Source of the DNA: Rhodopseudomonas palustris
Lineage (GTDB): Bacteria; Pseudomonadota; Alphaproteobacteria; Rhizobiales; Xanthobacteraceae
NCBI GenBank assembly: GCA_016215605.1
Contig: JACRJB010000068.1
Span: 1-64,000 of the forward strand
DNA length: 64,000 bases
Direction: 5' to 3'
Below, piece by piece: positions 12,121 to 22,400 of the stretch. The notes under the pieces were generated by a model. The model made no database searches. It was given only the letters and a program-made list of their open reading frames with translations, and had not been told where the DNA came from. A program made the translations under genes and the position numbers. Each line of letters starts with the position of its first letter. Position 1 is the first letter of the stretch.

Positions 12121-12223
12121 CGGGCTGCGGTCCCCGCCCTGCAGCGCCGACGGGCGCGGGCCGATGTAGACGCGCGTTCAGCCGCGCACGCGATGACCAA
12201 TGGCGCGCGCAAGATCGTGGCTG

Positions 12224-12712
12224 CTACAGCGTCTTGGCCGGCTGAGGTCCCTGCGTCCACAACCGCTCGAGGTTGTAGAATTCGCGAACCTCCGGTCTGA
12301 ACACATGCAGCACCACGTCGCCGCAATCCATCAGCACCCAATCGCAATTGGTCATGCCCTCGACGTGGATCTTGGCGATACCCGCCTCCTTCAGCGCTTT
12401 GGAGACGTTCTCGGCGATCGCGCCGACGTGACGGTTGGCCCGCCCGCTGGTGACGACCACGTAGTCGAACATCGCTGATTTGCCACGGAGGTCGATGGCG
12501 ATCGTCTCTTCCGCTTTCATGTCGTCGAGGCGGGCGAGGATCAGTTGCAGCGTCTCTTCGGCCGTCAACGGCGTCCTGGAGATCGCTTCGGGAGTAAGCG
12601 TTTCAGCGGCGGATCGCGAAACGGCAGTCTTCGAGCTGGCAGTCTTCGAAGTCGCCGTCCTGGACTTGACCGCCTTCGCGGCGACCGGCTTCGGCAAAGC
12701 CGACTTGGACAA
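12224..12712 (-). CDS. rsfS: Ribosomal silencing factor RsfS
   Basis: A 162-residue RsfS/Iojap (DUF143) protein. It binds L14 on the large subunit and blocks 30S joining during starvation. The core begins near residue 50 (LQLILARLDDMKAEETIAID) and includes DYVVVTSGRANRHV, GMTNCDWVLMDCGDVVLHVF and FYNLERLW. The first 45 residues are a low-complexity Ala/Lys/Thr/Ser extension found in relatives. It is located between rlmH and nadD. Confidence 0.95.
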   Translation of the reverse strand: MSKSALPKPVAAKAVKSRTATSKTASSKTAVSRSAAETLTPEAISRTPLTAEETLQLILARLDDMKAEETIAIDLRGKSAMFDYVVVTSGRANRHVGAIAENVSKALKEAGIAKIHVEGMTNCDWVLMDCGDVVLHVFRPEVREFYNLERLWTQGPQPAKTL

Positions 12713-12831
12713 TACAGATGTGGTCAGGGACCTTTCCTTTCACTGTATCGCGCGCGCCGAATCCCGGCGCCTGAGAACCATACTAGGCATGTGGGGTCCG
12801 CGCTTTCAACATTCCAGACGGTGCGGACTCT

Positions 12832-13461
12832 TCATTTCTTCCAACTTCCGTCGGGGTTCCGAAGCGAGGTCGAAGACACAGGCGATTTCAGCCCTGTCAG
12901 GAAAATCCATGACGGCGGTGACCGATCGGCCAGCGTCGCCGCGGCGGTGTTCGGCAGGCGGTAGCGCTTCAGCGTCTGCGCGGCCGGTGCGGCGAGGGCG
13001 CGGAACGTCGCCGGCGGCCGGTCGATCACCGCGATCGGCAGCGACGCCGCGATCCGCTGCCAGCGTTGCCAGCGGTGGAACTGAGCGAGATTGTCGGCGC
13101 CCATGATCCAGACGAAGCGCGCGCCCGGGCAGTGCTGGACGAGATAGTCGATCGTATCGGCGGTGTAGCGGGTACCGATCGCGGCTTCGAGGCAGCTCAC
13201 TTGGATGCGCGGATCATCGGCCATCGCCTGCGCCGCCGCGGCGCGGGCATCGAGCTCGCGCAGGCCCGAGACGTCCTTCAGCGGATTGCCGGGCGAGACC
13301 AGCCACCAGATCCGGTCGAGCTTCAGCCGCGTCAGCGCGAAACGGCTGATCGCGCGATGCGCTTCGTGTGGCGGATTGAACGAGCCGCCGAGCAGGCCGA
13401 TCCGCATGCCGGGACTGTAAGCCGGAACGGCGCGGCGGGCCGCCACGGGGTCGGGCGCCAA
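12832..13461 (-). CDS. nadD: Nicotinate-nucleotide adenylyltransferase NadD
   Basis: A 209-residue nucleotidyltransferase that makes nicotinic acid adenine dinucleotide in NAD synthesis. The phosphate-binding [11 protein letters not shown] motif follows MRIGLL, and [19 protein letters not shown] and [14 protein letters not shown] are conserved NadD elements. The frame opens 18 codons before MRIGLLGG, so the true start may be 13407, which would give 191 residues. It is followed by proA upstream in the conserved cluster. The window between its stop and rsfS holds no gene. Confidence 0.94.
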   Translation of the reverse strand: MAPDPVAARRAVPAYSPGMRIGLLGGSFNPPHEAHRAISRFALTRLKLDRIWWLVSPGNPLKDVSGLRELDARAAAAQAMADDPRIQVSCLEAAIGTRYTADTIDYLVQHCPGARFVWIMGADNLAQFHRWQRWQRIAASLPIAVIDRPPATFRALAAPAAQTLKRYRLPNTAAATLADRSPPSWIFLTGLKSPVSSTSLRNPDGSWKK

Positions 13462-13491
13462 CTCAGGCTCCGCTTCGGCGGATGATGGCGC

Positions 13492-14784
<1,293 letters not shown>

Positions 14785-14908
14785 GGGCGGTTCGGCCTGA
14801 AAAATACCTGTCGGGTCATGTAAATAGGCCGAAATCGCTAAACCGCCAAGCCGGTTGCGGGTGGGCCCGGCGAATACTATCATTTTGGCGTGTCTTCAGG
14901 AGGCGCGC

Positions 14909-15166
14909 ATGGCCGGCAGCTACACCCTCGACGAGCAGTCCGAGGCCTTCGTGGAAGGCCTGGTCGAAAGCGGCCGCTATGAAACCGCCGGAGATGTGCT
15001 GCGGGACAGCCTGCGCTTGATGAAAGCCCGCGAAGCGAAGCTGCAAGAACTGCGGGCGGCGATCCAGGAAGGCCTCGACAGCGGGCCGATGGAAGAGATC
15101 GGCGACATGTTCGAGCGCATCAAGGCCGAGGGACGCAAGCGGCTGGCAGCGGAACGTGGCGAATAG
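14909..15166 (+). CDS. Type II antitoxin, ParD family
   Basis: An 85-residue protein with the ParD/CC2985-type ribbon-helix-helix N-terminus (SYTLDEQSEAFVEGLVESGR, then YETAGDVLRDSLRLMKARE). A charged C-terminal helix that would wrap the toxin follows. A consensus AGGAGG sits 5 bases before the ATG, so this start is well supported over the in-frame ATG at 14855. The reading frame overlaps the toxin gene by 11 bases, the normal antitoxin-toxin order. Such antitoxins usually repress their own promoter. Confidence 0.92.
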   Translation: MAGSYTLDEQSEAFVEGLVESGRYETAGDVLRDSLRLMKAREAKLQELRAAIQEGLDSGPMEEIGDMFERIKAEGRKRLAAERGE

Positions 15167-15452
15167 GGCACGGAAGAGTCCGGAAGCCGAGCGCGATATT
15201 GCCGCGATCTGGCGCTTCGTCGCCAGCGACAATATCAAAGCCGCGGATCGGCTGCTCGAAACCTTCGAGAAGGTGTTTGACGTTCTGGCGCAGTCGCCTC
15301 TCGTCGGACGAGCGCGACCGGAGTTGTCGCCAAAACTACGCAGCTTTCCGTCAGGAAGCCACGTCCTGTACTATCTCCCTTTGAAGGACGGTGTGGTCGT
15401 CGTTCGCGTCCTGCACGGACGCCAGGACATCTCGCCCGAAGACTTCAAATAA
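15156..15452 (+). CDS. Type II toxin, RelE/ParE family
   Basis: A 98-residue ParE-type protein. The characteristic motifs are in order: SPEAERDIAAIWRFVA, DRLLETFEKVFDVLAQSP, VGRARPELSPKLRSFPSGSH, VLYYLPLKDGVVVVRVLHG and RQDI. The start is a GTG inside the antitoxin gene. ParE toxins poison DNA gyrase. Whether this one targets gyrase or the ribosome cannot be told from sequence. It ends 4 bases from the convergent proB stop. Confidence 0.92.
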   Translation: MANRARKSPEAERDIAAIWRFVASDNIKAADRLLETFEKVFDVLAQSPLVGRARPELSPKLRSFPSGSHVLYYLPLKDGVVVVRVLHGRQDISPEDFK

Positions 15453-15455
15453 GCC

Positions 15456-16586
15456 TCACCCCGGGGCGGTTCCGACCACCAGATCATCGCGGTGGATCAT
15501 CTCGGAGCGTCCGGTGATGCCGAGGATCATCATCACGTCTGAGGACGAGCGGCCCTTGATCTTGTCGGCGTCGTCGGCGTCGTAGGCGACGAGGCCCCGA
15601 CCGATCTCGTGGGTGTCCGGCCCGCGCACGATCACCGCGTCGCCGCGGGCGAATTGGCCGTCGACCCGGATCACACCGGCTGGCAGCAGGCTCTTGCCGG
15701 CGCGCAGCGCGGTGACGGCGCCGGCGTCGATCGTCAGCGTACCCTTCGGCTCCAGCGAGCCGGCGATCCAGCGTTTTCGCGCGGTGACCGGATTGGCCGG
15801 CGTCAGGAACCAGGTGCACGGGCCGCCCTCGGCGATCGCCCTGAGCGGATGGTCGATCTTGCCGGAGGCGATCAGCATGTGGGTGCCGGCGCTGGTCGCG
15901 ATCTTGCCCGCTTCGATCTTGGTGCGCATCCCGCCGCGCGACAACTCCGAGCCGGCGGCGCCCGCCATGCCCTCGATTTCCGCGGTGATCGATTCGACGA
16001 CCGGGATCAGCGTCGCGTCCGGATTGCTGCCGGGCGGCGCGGTGTAGAGGCCGTCGATGTCGGACAGCAGGATCAGCAAGTCCGCGCTCGCCATGGTGGC
16101 GACGCGGGCGGCGAGGCGGTCGTTGTCGCCATAACGGATTTCGGTGGTCGCGACCGTGTCGTTTTCGTTGATCACCGGCACCGCGCGCCATTCCAGCAGC
16201 TTGCCGATGGTCGAGCGGGCATTGAGATAGCGGCGGCGCTCCTCGGTGTCCTGGAAGGTGACGAGGATCTGGCCGGCGCCGATGTCGTGGGCGCCGAGCA
16301 CTTCGGACCAGGTGCGCGCAAGTGCAATCTGCCCGACCGCGGCCGCGGCCTGGCTCTCTTCGAGCTTCAACGGGCCGCGCGGTAGCCGGAGCCGGCTGCG
16401 GCCGAGTGCGATCGAGCCGGACGAGACGATCATCACGTCGCGGCCGCCGCCATGCAGCTCGGCGATGTCGGCAGCCAGCGCGGCCAGCCACCCCGCCCGC
16501 ACCTCGCCGGCATCGGAATCGATCAGCAGCGAGGAGCCGACCTTGACGACGATGCGGCGGAAATCTTGAATCTTCGGGCGGGCCAT
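15456..16586 (-). CDS. proB: Glutamate 5-kinase (proline synthesis)
   Basis: A 376-residue enzyme with an amino-acid kinase domain (VVKVGSSLL at the N-terminus, [36 protein letters not shown]) and a C-terminal PUA domain ([20 protein letters not shown], then PAGVI). It phosphorylates glutamate in the first step of proline synthesis and is usually feedback-inhibited by proline. The much longer open frame upstream of 16586 has no homologous look, so the ATG giving [17 protein letters not shown] is used. It lies between obgE and proA in related genomes; here foreign genes sit on both sides. Confidence 0.96.
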   Translation of the reverse strand: MARPKIQDFRRIVVKVGSSLLIDSDAGEVRAGWLAALAADIAELHGGGRDVMIVSSGSIALGRSRLRLPRGPLKLEESQAAAAVGQIALARTWSEVLGAHDIGAGQILVTFQDTEERRRYLNARSTIGKLLEWRAVPVINENDTVATTEIRYGDNDRLAARVATMASADLLILLSDIDGLYTAPPGSNPDATLIPVVESITAEIEGMAGAAGSELSRGGMRTKIEAGKIATSAGTHMLIASGKIDHPLRAIAEGGPCTWFLTPANPVTARKRWIAGSLEPKGTLTIDAGAVTALRAGKSLLPAGVIRVDGQFARGDAVIVRGPDTHEIGRGLVAYDADDADKIKGRSSSDVMMILGITGRSEMIHRDDLVVGTAPG

Positions 16587-16809
16587 CGGACACGAATCTG
16601 GGGGTTTCGCGCGTCGCCGCGCCGAGGGATGGAACGCGTCGTTTTGCAGCACGCGCCCCGCGGGCGCAAGCCGCAGCGCCAGGCGGCGGAGCGGCCACGG
16701 AGAGCGATCCGGCGGTCGGTGGCCGTTCCGCCGAGGCAAGGGCATTTCCGGCGCGGTCCAGGTCTGATCTATTCGGCGAAAATGAAAATCAATGCGAGGG
16801 GAGCCCACC

Positions 16810-17778
16810 ATGGATCGACGTGCGTTTCTGGCCGGAGCTTTGGCACTGCCCGTCGCCGGAGCGACGGGATTGGCCCGGGCGCAATCCGGGCCGCTGACCA
16901 AGATCATCTTTCCGTTCGCGGCCGGCGGCGGCGGCGACACGCTGTGCCGGGTGATCGCTCAGGACATCGCGCCGATCCTGGATCGCACCGTGATCGTCGA
17001 CAACCGAACCGGCGCCGACGGGCTGATCGGCATCCGCGCGGTCAAGGCCGCCAATCCGGACGGCACCTCCGTGCTGGTGACCACCGGGCCGACGATGTAC
17101 CTGCTGCCGATGGTCGAAACCGCGCCGAGCTTCGACACCGACAAGGACTTCGTGCCGGTGTCGCTGCTGGCGCGCTTCGAATTCGCCGTGGTGGTCGGCA
17201 AGACGATCGCCGCGAAGGACTTCAAGTCGTTCGTCGCGGAATTGAAATCGGCGCCCGACAAGGCGGTGTTCGGCGTGCCGAGCAACGGCACGATTCCGCA
17301 TTTCACCGGCTCGCGGCTGGAACAGGTGCTCGGGATCAAGATGACCCGCGTGGCGTATCGCGGCAGCGCGCCGATCATCACCGATCTGGTCGGTGGCCAC
17401 ATCCCGTTCGGCATCGTGACGTTGTCCGATGCGATCCCTCAGCATCGCGCCGGCGGCGTGCGGATTCTTGCCGTCAGCAGCGCCGAGCGTTCGCCCTTCG
17501 TCGCCGACGTGCCGACGTTGAAGGAGAGCGGCGTCGAACTGGTCGCCGACGGATGGTACGGAATGTGGCTGCCGGCCGGCAGCTCGCCGGATCTCGCGCG
17601 GCAGCTCAGTGCAGCGGTGGCGACGTCGCTGGCCAAGCCGGAAACCCGCGACAAGCTGAACGCCATCGGGCTGATCCCGGCGGGATCGACGCCCGAAGGG
17701 CTCGCCAAGGAACTCGCCGCCAATATCGCGTTCTGGCAGCCGATCGTCAAAGAGACCGGCTACAAGATCACGCATTGA
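16810..17778 (+). CDS. Bug/TctC-family periplasmic binding protein
   Basis: A 322-residue extracytoplasmic solute receptor of the tripartite tricarboxylate transporter type. The N-terminus [17 protein letters not shown] has a twin-arginine-like DRRAFL motif and a cleavage site near LARAQ. The mature part shows the Bug signatures [27 protein letters not shown] and a [16 protein letters not shown] loop. A GAGGGGAG ribosome binding site supports this ATG over one 6 codons upstream. No tctA/tctB membrane genes are adjacent, so it is an orphan receptor, common in this family. Its ligand is unknown. Confidence 0.88.
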   Translation: MDRRAFLAGALALPVAGATGLARAQSGPLTKIIFPFAAGGGGDTLCRVIAQDIAPILDRTVIVDNRTGADGLIGIRAVKAANPDGTSVLVTTGPTMYLLPMVETAPSFDTDKDFVPVSLLARFEFAVVVGKTIAAKDFKSFVAELKSAPDKAVFGVPSNGTIPHFTGSRLEQVLGIKMTRVAYRGSAPIITDLVGGHIPFGIVTLSDAIPQHRAGGVRILAVSSAERSPFVADVPTLKESGVELVADGWYGMWLPAGSSPDLARQLSAAVATSLAKPETRDKLNAIGLIPAGSTPEGLAKELAANIAFWQPIVKETGYKITH

Positions 17779-17901
17779 GCCCGCGCTCGGCTTCACGCCG
17801 TCGCCGAGGAACTTAGCGCTGCGGCTGGAATTCACATCCCGACGATGTGTCCATTCCAGTTGTGAGTCCTTGCGATTTTAGCACCGACCAACCTTCAGCT
17901 T

Positions 17902-18984
17902 CTGCTGTCCCGCACCGAGCTGTTCGCCGCCAGAGCGTTCGAGTGCGCCGCCGCCTCCGATGCCGCCGCAGCGGTCGACGACGGCTTGTGGGGAGAATTC
18001 CGCCGCTCCGGACTGGCGATAGCGCCATTTCCGGAAAAGCTTGGGGGATGCGGACTGATCGAGTCCGACCGTCAGGGCAATCTGTGTACCGTGCTGCGGC
18101 TGCTCGGTGCCGGCGATCTGTCGATCGCGCGGCTGATCGAAGGCCATATCAATGTGATCGCGCTGGTCTGTCGCTACGGCACGCCGGCGCAGCAAGCGTC
18201 GCTGGCGTCCGATGTCCGCGACGGCGCCCTGGCGGCGGTGTGGGGCGCCGACGATGCCGCCGGCCTGAAGATCGTGACCCGCGATCACCACAGCGAATTA
18301 CGCGGCCGCAAGATCCTTGCCTCCGGCGCGGGCTTCGTGATGCGCCCGATCGTCACCGCCAAGGCCGGCGACGATCAATGGATGTGCCTGCTGCGGCTCT
18401 CTCCGGATCACCCTGTCGATCTCGGCGGCTGGACCGCGCAGGGCATGCGCTCCACCGCCACCGGCGCGATCGATCTCACGGGAATTCCGATCGGGCCGGA
18501 CGAGACCGTCGGCGCCGCCGGCGACTTCATGCGGCAGCCATATTTTTCGGGTGGTGCCTGGCGGTTCTGCGCGGCGCATCTGGGCGCAATGGAGCGGCTG
18601 GTCGAGTTGTTCCGCCAGCATCTGGTCTCGCGCGGCCGGGCCGAGGATCCGTATCAGTTGCAGCGTGTCGCCGTCTGCGTCGCCGCGGTGCGCACGGCGC
18701 GGTTCTGGGTCGAAGAGGCCGCGCGCCGGTTCGGCGGCGAGGCCGATCCGGAGGCGACCGTCGCTTTCGCCAACATGACCCGAATGGTCACCGAGAGATC
18801 CGCGCTCGACATCATGGAGAGCGTCCAGCGCGGCGTTGGGCTGCTGGCGTTCATTCGGCCGGACCCGATCGAGCGGATCTGCCGCGACCTGTCGACGTAT
18901 CTGCGTCAGCCGGTGCCGGATCTGGCGATGAGCAACGCCGCGCGCGCATGGCTGAAGTCCGCGGCACCCGTGGGAGAGTTCTGA
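17902..18984 (+). CDS. Acyl-CoA dehydrogenase-like protein, start uncertain
   Basis: An acyl-CoA dehydrogenase-fold protein. The N-terminal helical domain (ELFAARAFE, then GLWGEFRRSGLAIAPFPEKL) and the C-terminal domain (SGGAWRFCAAHLGAMERLVE, MTERSALDIMESVQRGVGLL) are visible. The coding sense continues upstream of the first ATG (17986) to an in-frame stop at 17863, but no ATG, GTG or TTG occurs before 17983. The CTG at 17902 is listed as a plausible start; the alternative is a one-base frameshift joining the GTG frame at 17847/17862. It abuts the PIG-L gene with no gap, followed by a methyltransferase. The usual active-site glutamate was not located, so catalysis is unproven. Confidence 0.7.
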   Translation: MLSRTELFAARAFECAAASDAAAAVDDGLWGEFRRSGLAIAPFPEKLGGCGLIESDRQGNLCTVLRLLGAGDLSIARLIEGHINVIALVCRYGTPAQQASLASDVRDGALAAVWGADDAAGLKIVTRDHHSELRGRKILASGAGFVMRPIVTAKAGDDQWMCLLRLSPDHPVDLGGWTAQGMRSTATGAIDLTGIPIGPDETVGAAGDFMRQPYFSGGAWRFCAAHLGAMERLVELFRQHLVSRGRAEDPYQLQRVAVCVAAVRTARFWVEEAARRFGGEADPEATVAFANMTRMVTERSALDIMESVQRGVGLLAFIRPDPIERICRDLSTYLRQPVPDLAMSNAARAWLKSAAPVGEF

Positions 18985-19725
18985 TTGATCGCCGCGGAGT
19001 ACTTCGACGCGATCCGCCGGCTGCCGATGCGCTCGCTCCGCGATCTGACCGGCGGCGCGCCTTGCGTGGTACTGTCTCCGCATCCCGATGACGAATCGCT
19101 CGGCGCCGGCGGATTGATTGCCGCAGCCGGCGACGCCGGCCAGCGCGTCGAGGTGGTTTTGATCACCGATGGCGGTGCCTCGCATCCGCGGTCGCCGAGC
19201 TATCCTCGGCAACGCCTGATCGAACTGCGGCGCGCCGAACTCGAACAGGCCGCCGCGCTGCTCGGGTTGCCGCCCGACCATGTCCATCATCTCGGACTGC
19301 CTGACACCCAGGCCCCGACCGAAGGCCCGCCGTTCGACGCCGCCGTCCATGCGATTGCGGCGATCTGTGTTCATGCCGGCGCCAGATCGCTGCTGGTGAC
19401 GTGGGACGGCGATCCGCATTGCGACCATCAGGCGACCGCGCGCATCGCGGAGGCGGTTTGCCGCAAGCATCCGGAGATCGCGCTGTGGGCGTTTCCGATC
19501 TGGGGCTGGCACCTCGATCCGGCGGAGCCGCTGAACAGGCCGCAGCCCGATGGTCTGCGGCTCGACATCACGGCGCAGCAAGCCCGCAAGCGTGCGGCCA
19601 TCGACGCCCACGTCTCGCAGATGACCGATTTGATCGACGACGATCCGGACGGCTTCCGCTTCACCGATCAGACGCTGGCGCCGTTCGTGGGCCGATTTGA
19701 ATACTATCTGAAGGTCTCGCCGTGA
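18985..19725 (+). CDS. PIG-L family LmbE-like deacetylase
   Basis: A 246-residue zinc-dependent N-acetylglucosamine-type deacetylase. The metal motif SPHPDDESLGAGG (His-Pro-Asp-Asp) is near residue 32, a second acid/His set lies in WDGDPHCDHQAT, and VVLITDGGASHP is conserved. PIG-L relatives deacetylate GlcNAc-inositol, GlcNAc-malate, teicoplanin or Nod-like substrates. The start is a TTG directly after the stop of the dehydrogenase gene, so the two are coupled, and its end overlaps the methyltransferase start in GTGA. The substrate is unknown here. Confidence 0.88.
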   Translation: MIAAEYFDAIRRLPMRSLRDLTGGAPCVVLSPHPDDESLGAGGLIAAAGDAGQRVEVVLITDGGASHPRSPSYPRQRLIELRRAELEQAAALLGLPPDHVHHLGLPDTQAPTEGPPFDAAVHAIAAICVHAGARSLLVTWDGDPHCDHQATARIAEAVCRKHPEIALWAFPIWGWHLDPAEPLNRPQPDGLRLDITAQQARKRAAIDAHVSQMTDLIDDDPDGFRFTDQTLAPFVGRFEYYLKVSP

Positions 19726-20303
19726 GCCGCAGAACCGAAACGATCGCGGCGGACTATTTCGAGCAGAAATATCGCGCCGACATCGATCCATGGCGGTTCC
19801 GCAGCAGTGACTATGAACGTGAGAAGTACCAGTCGACACTCGCGGCGCTCGGCCGGCCGCGTTTCGCCCGAGCGCTCGAAGTCGGCTGTTCGATCGGCGT
19901 GTTGACCGCTCAGCTTGCGCCGCGTTGCGACAGACTGGTCGCCATCGACGCCTCGCAGACCGCGATCGATGCAGCGCGCGCCGGCGATGTGCCCGCCAAC
20001 GTGACGTTCGACGTCGCGACACTGCCGCAGCAATTTCCGGCCGGGCGATTCGACCTGATCGTGCTGTCAGAGGTCCTGTACTACTTTGCGCCGCCGGACC
20101 TGGCACGTGTCGCGCAGCAATGCCTCGACGCGCTGCTGCCGGACGGCGAGATCATAATGTGCCACTGGCTGGGCGAGACCGACTATCCGCTGACCGGACT
20201 TGAGGCCAGCGATCGGTTTGCCACGGCGGTGGCGTCTAGGCTGCCGGTTCGAGCCATCGTGAACGACGCCGTGTATCGGCTGGAGCGATTGTCGGTGCAC
20301 TGA
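19722..20303 (+). CDS. SAM-dependent methyltransferase, NodS-like
   Basis: A 193-residue class I methyltransferase of the NodS type. The start YFEQKYRADIDPWRFRSSDY is typical of NodS. Motif I is ALEVGCSIGVLTAQLAPRC, and AIDASQTAI follows. A DLIVLSEVLYYF stretch is the post-I motif. NodS N-methylates the deacetylated glucosamine of Nod factors. A methyltransferase directly after a deacetylase suggests analogous N-methylation of a freed amine. It uses a GTG start overlapping the deacetylase stop. It overlaps the convergent glycosyltransferase gene by 68 bases at the end. Confidence 0.85.
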   Translation: MSRRTETIAADYFEQKYRADIDPWRFRSSDYEREKYQSTLAALGRPRFARALEVGCSIGVLTAQLAPRCDRLVAIDASQTAIDAARAGDVPANVTFDVATLPQQFPAGRFDLIVLSEVLYYFAPPDLARVAQQCLDALLPDGEIIMCHWLGETDYPLTGLEASDRFATAVASRLPVRAIVNDAVYRLERLSVH

Positions 20304-21426
20304 CCCGAAGCCGAAGTTGGCGCAGGATCAAATTCGCGACCGCGATCTGTCGTGGCAGGTCGGACGGACGCAACGGCGCCCCGCGCTGCAAGGCCGGGCT
20401 GTCGCGGCAGATCCGCTGCCAAGCCTCCTCGAACACCACGCCGGGTTCGGCGAGTGACCGCATCGCCGCCTTCGACACCTGCCAGCCGCGCGGCAGGTCG
20501 CGGTGCGCCGGCTGTTCCGCCAGCATGCGGCGCAGATGGCCGCGATAGATCGACCGCCGCGTCGCCTGCAAGGCAGGCTCGAGATCGTCGTCACACGGCG
20601 CATCGGTCTGCTCGTGGCGTAGCCGCATCGTATCGGCGGCTCCGCCCTGCGCGCGGCCGTCGAGCCGGCACGAGGTCAGCACCGTCACCGCCATCGAATG
20701 CCGCACCTTGAAGCCCGCACGCTCCAGCGCAGCGGTCAGCGCGGAGTCTTCGCCGACCGGGCGTGACGGCAGGCCGCCGATCGCCCGATAGGCGGCGAGC
20801 GTCAGCGCCAGGCTGGCGCCGGACGAGACCCGGTGGTTCGGCCACGGGTCGTGCGGGCGCGGGTCGCAGCGTGCATCGATCTCGGCGAGTTGCCGCAAAT
20901 AGGTGTCTTCGAGCCGGCCCCGTGCCAGGAATGCGCTGCCGAGACCGACGATTTCGAGCGGCTCGGCGTCGATATAGCCGGCGACGCAATCGGCGCCGCC
21001 GTGCAGTTCCCGCATCGTGGCGGCGAACCAGGTCGGCGCGACACAGCTATCGGCATCCGTGGTGAGGATCACGCTGTCGGGTCCGTCCCGCTCGGTCAGC
21101 CGAGCGGCCGCCAGATCCATCGCGCGTTTGCGCGCAGCCCCGGCCGAGCGCTCGTGCGGCGGCAAGCGTTCCTCGATGACGACGACCGGGTGTGGCACGG
21201 ACGCTGCGAAGCTGCGGACGACGTCCGCGGTGGCATCGCTGCAGTTGTTGGCGAAGATCAGAATATCAAATGCGCCGGCTGGAACCGGAGCGCCGGCCTC
21301 GTCGCGCTGCATGGCGAGCGCCGACAGGCAGCGCCGAATTCGTTCAGCTTCATTGTGGGCGGGAATCGCAACGACGGCTCCGCCGATTCCTGCAAGGCGC
21401 GCGGTCTTCATCCACGTCTCAATCAC
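20236..21426 (-). CDS. Glycosyltransferase, family 2 (GT-A)
   Basis: A 396-residue GT-A enzyme. The donor site GGAVVAIPAHNEAERIRRCL is near the start, the metal motif DAD lies in ILTTDADSCVAPTW, and RPVGEDSALTAALERAGF is the acceptor/ED motif region. There is no membrane segment. It is convergent with the methyltransferase, overlapping it by 68 bases, but clearly belongs to the cassette by position. Together with the deacetylase, methyltransferase and dehydrogenase it suggests synthesis of a modified glycoconjugate. The donor and acceptor are unknown. Confidence 0.85.
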   Translation of the reverse strand: MIETWMKTARLAGIGGAVVAIPAHNEAERIRRCLSALAMQRDEAGAPVPAGAFDILIFANNCSDATADVVRSFAASVPHPVVVIEERLPPHERSAGAARKRAMDLAAARLTERDGPDSVILTTDADSCVAPTWFAATMRELHGGADCVAGYIDAEPLEIVGLGSAFLARGRLEDTYLRQLAEIDARCDPRPHDPWPNHRVSSGASLALTLAAYRAIGGLPSRPVGEDSALTAALERAGFKVRHSMAVTVLTSCRLDGRAQGGAADTMRLRHEQTDAPCDDDLEPALQATRRSIYRGHLRRMLAEQPAHRDLPRGWQVSKAAMRSLAEPGVVFEEAWQRICRDSPALQRGAPLRPSDLPRQIAVANLILRQLRLRVSAPTIAPADTRRRSRWLEPAA

Positions 21427-21538
21427 GAAACTCTCTTAGCTTGCCGAGCCGCATCCGCCCAGTTCAATAGGACTCCTTCTCAAAGTGACGGTGGACGATT
21501 CCGTTCCTCCGGCTTTGCGTCGCTCAGCCGGCATCCGA

Positions 21539-22348
21539 TTACTTCAGCACGATCCAGGCCGGCGCGTGATCGCTGGCCCCCTCGCGCGCTCTCACGTCGC
21601 GGTCGACGCCGGCTGCCGCCAGTCGCGGCACGAGGTCGGGGCTCAGCAGCAGGTGATCGAGCCGGAGGCCATGGTCGCGTTCGAAGCGCTCTCGCCAGTA
21701 AGTCCAGAACGTGTAGATCCGAAGCTCCGGGTGCAGCGCCCGGAGCCCGTCGGTCCAGCCCTGGTCGAGCAGCCTCGCATAGGCGCGCCGGCTCTCGGGC
21801 TGGATCAGAGCATCCTTGGTCCACGATTTGGTCGGGTAGATGTCGAGGGCGGTCGGTACGACGTTGAAGTCGCCGGCGATCACGACGGGCGCGCCGGATT
21901 TGTGCAGCATCCCGGCGTGCCGGTGGAGCCGCTTCATCCACGACAGCTTGTCGTCGAATTTCGGACCAGGCTGCGGATTGCCGTTCGGCGCGTAGAGACA
22001 CGCGATCACAATGCCGCCGATAGCCGCCTCAAGATAGCGCGCCTGCAGATCCTTCGGATTGCCCGGCAGTCGGGTCCGGGTCACGAACAGCGGCCGGTTT
22101 CGTGCCAGGATCGCCACGCCATTCCAGGTCTTCTGGCCGACCCAGGCGGCATTGTAGCCGGCGTCACGCAGCGCATCTTCGGGAAACGCGGCCTGCGCGG
22201 CCTTGAGCTCCTGCAGGCAGACGATGTCGGGCCGGGCCGCGCGCAGCCACGCCAGCAGGTTCGGCAGCCGCGTGTTGATGTTGTTGATGTTGAAGGTCGC
22301 GATCTTGATGCGGCCGCGGCCGCGGCCGCGTGCGCCCGACGCCGCCAC
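21539..22348 (-). CDS. Exodeoxyribonuclease III (XthA-type)
   Basis: A 269-residue EEP-family AP endonuclease/exonuclease. IKIATFNINNINTR starts the fold, followed by DIVCLQELKA, the VVIAGDFNVVP active-site Asp/Asn, and SDHAPAWIVL at the end with the catalytic Asp-His. Such enzymes excise abasic sites and trim 3' ends in base-excision repair. The first 13 residues are Gly/Arg-rich because of a run of GCGGCC units in the DNA at 22311-22330. The true start may be later, but no other ATG precedes the domain. Confidence 0.9.
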   Translation of the reverse strand: MAASGARGRGRGRIKIATFNINNINTRLPNLLAWLRAARPDIVCLQELKAAQAAFPEDALRDAGYNAAWVGQKTWNGVAILARNRPLFVTRTRLPGNPKDLQARYLEAAIGGIVIACLYAPNGNPQPGPKFDDKLSWMKRLHRHAGMLHKSGAPVVIAGDFNVVPTALDIYPTKSWTKDALIQPESRRAYARLLDQGWTDGLRALHPELRIYTFWTYWRERFERDHGLRLDHLLLSPDLVPRLAAAGVDRDVRAREGASDHAPAWIVLK

Positions 22349-22400
22349 GATCAGGCGACCATGTGATGATCGAGGCCGGCCGGTCTCGTCGTCGTCCGCA

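Noticed and set aside
14909-15452. Mobile element around the toxin-antitoxin pair
   Set aside because: No transposase, integrase, inverted ends or target duplications are visible near the pair.
22311-22330. Run of GCGGCC units
   Set aside because: Considered a variable tandem repeat, but it only encodes a short Gly/Arg run at the start of the exonuclease gene and is too short to call.
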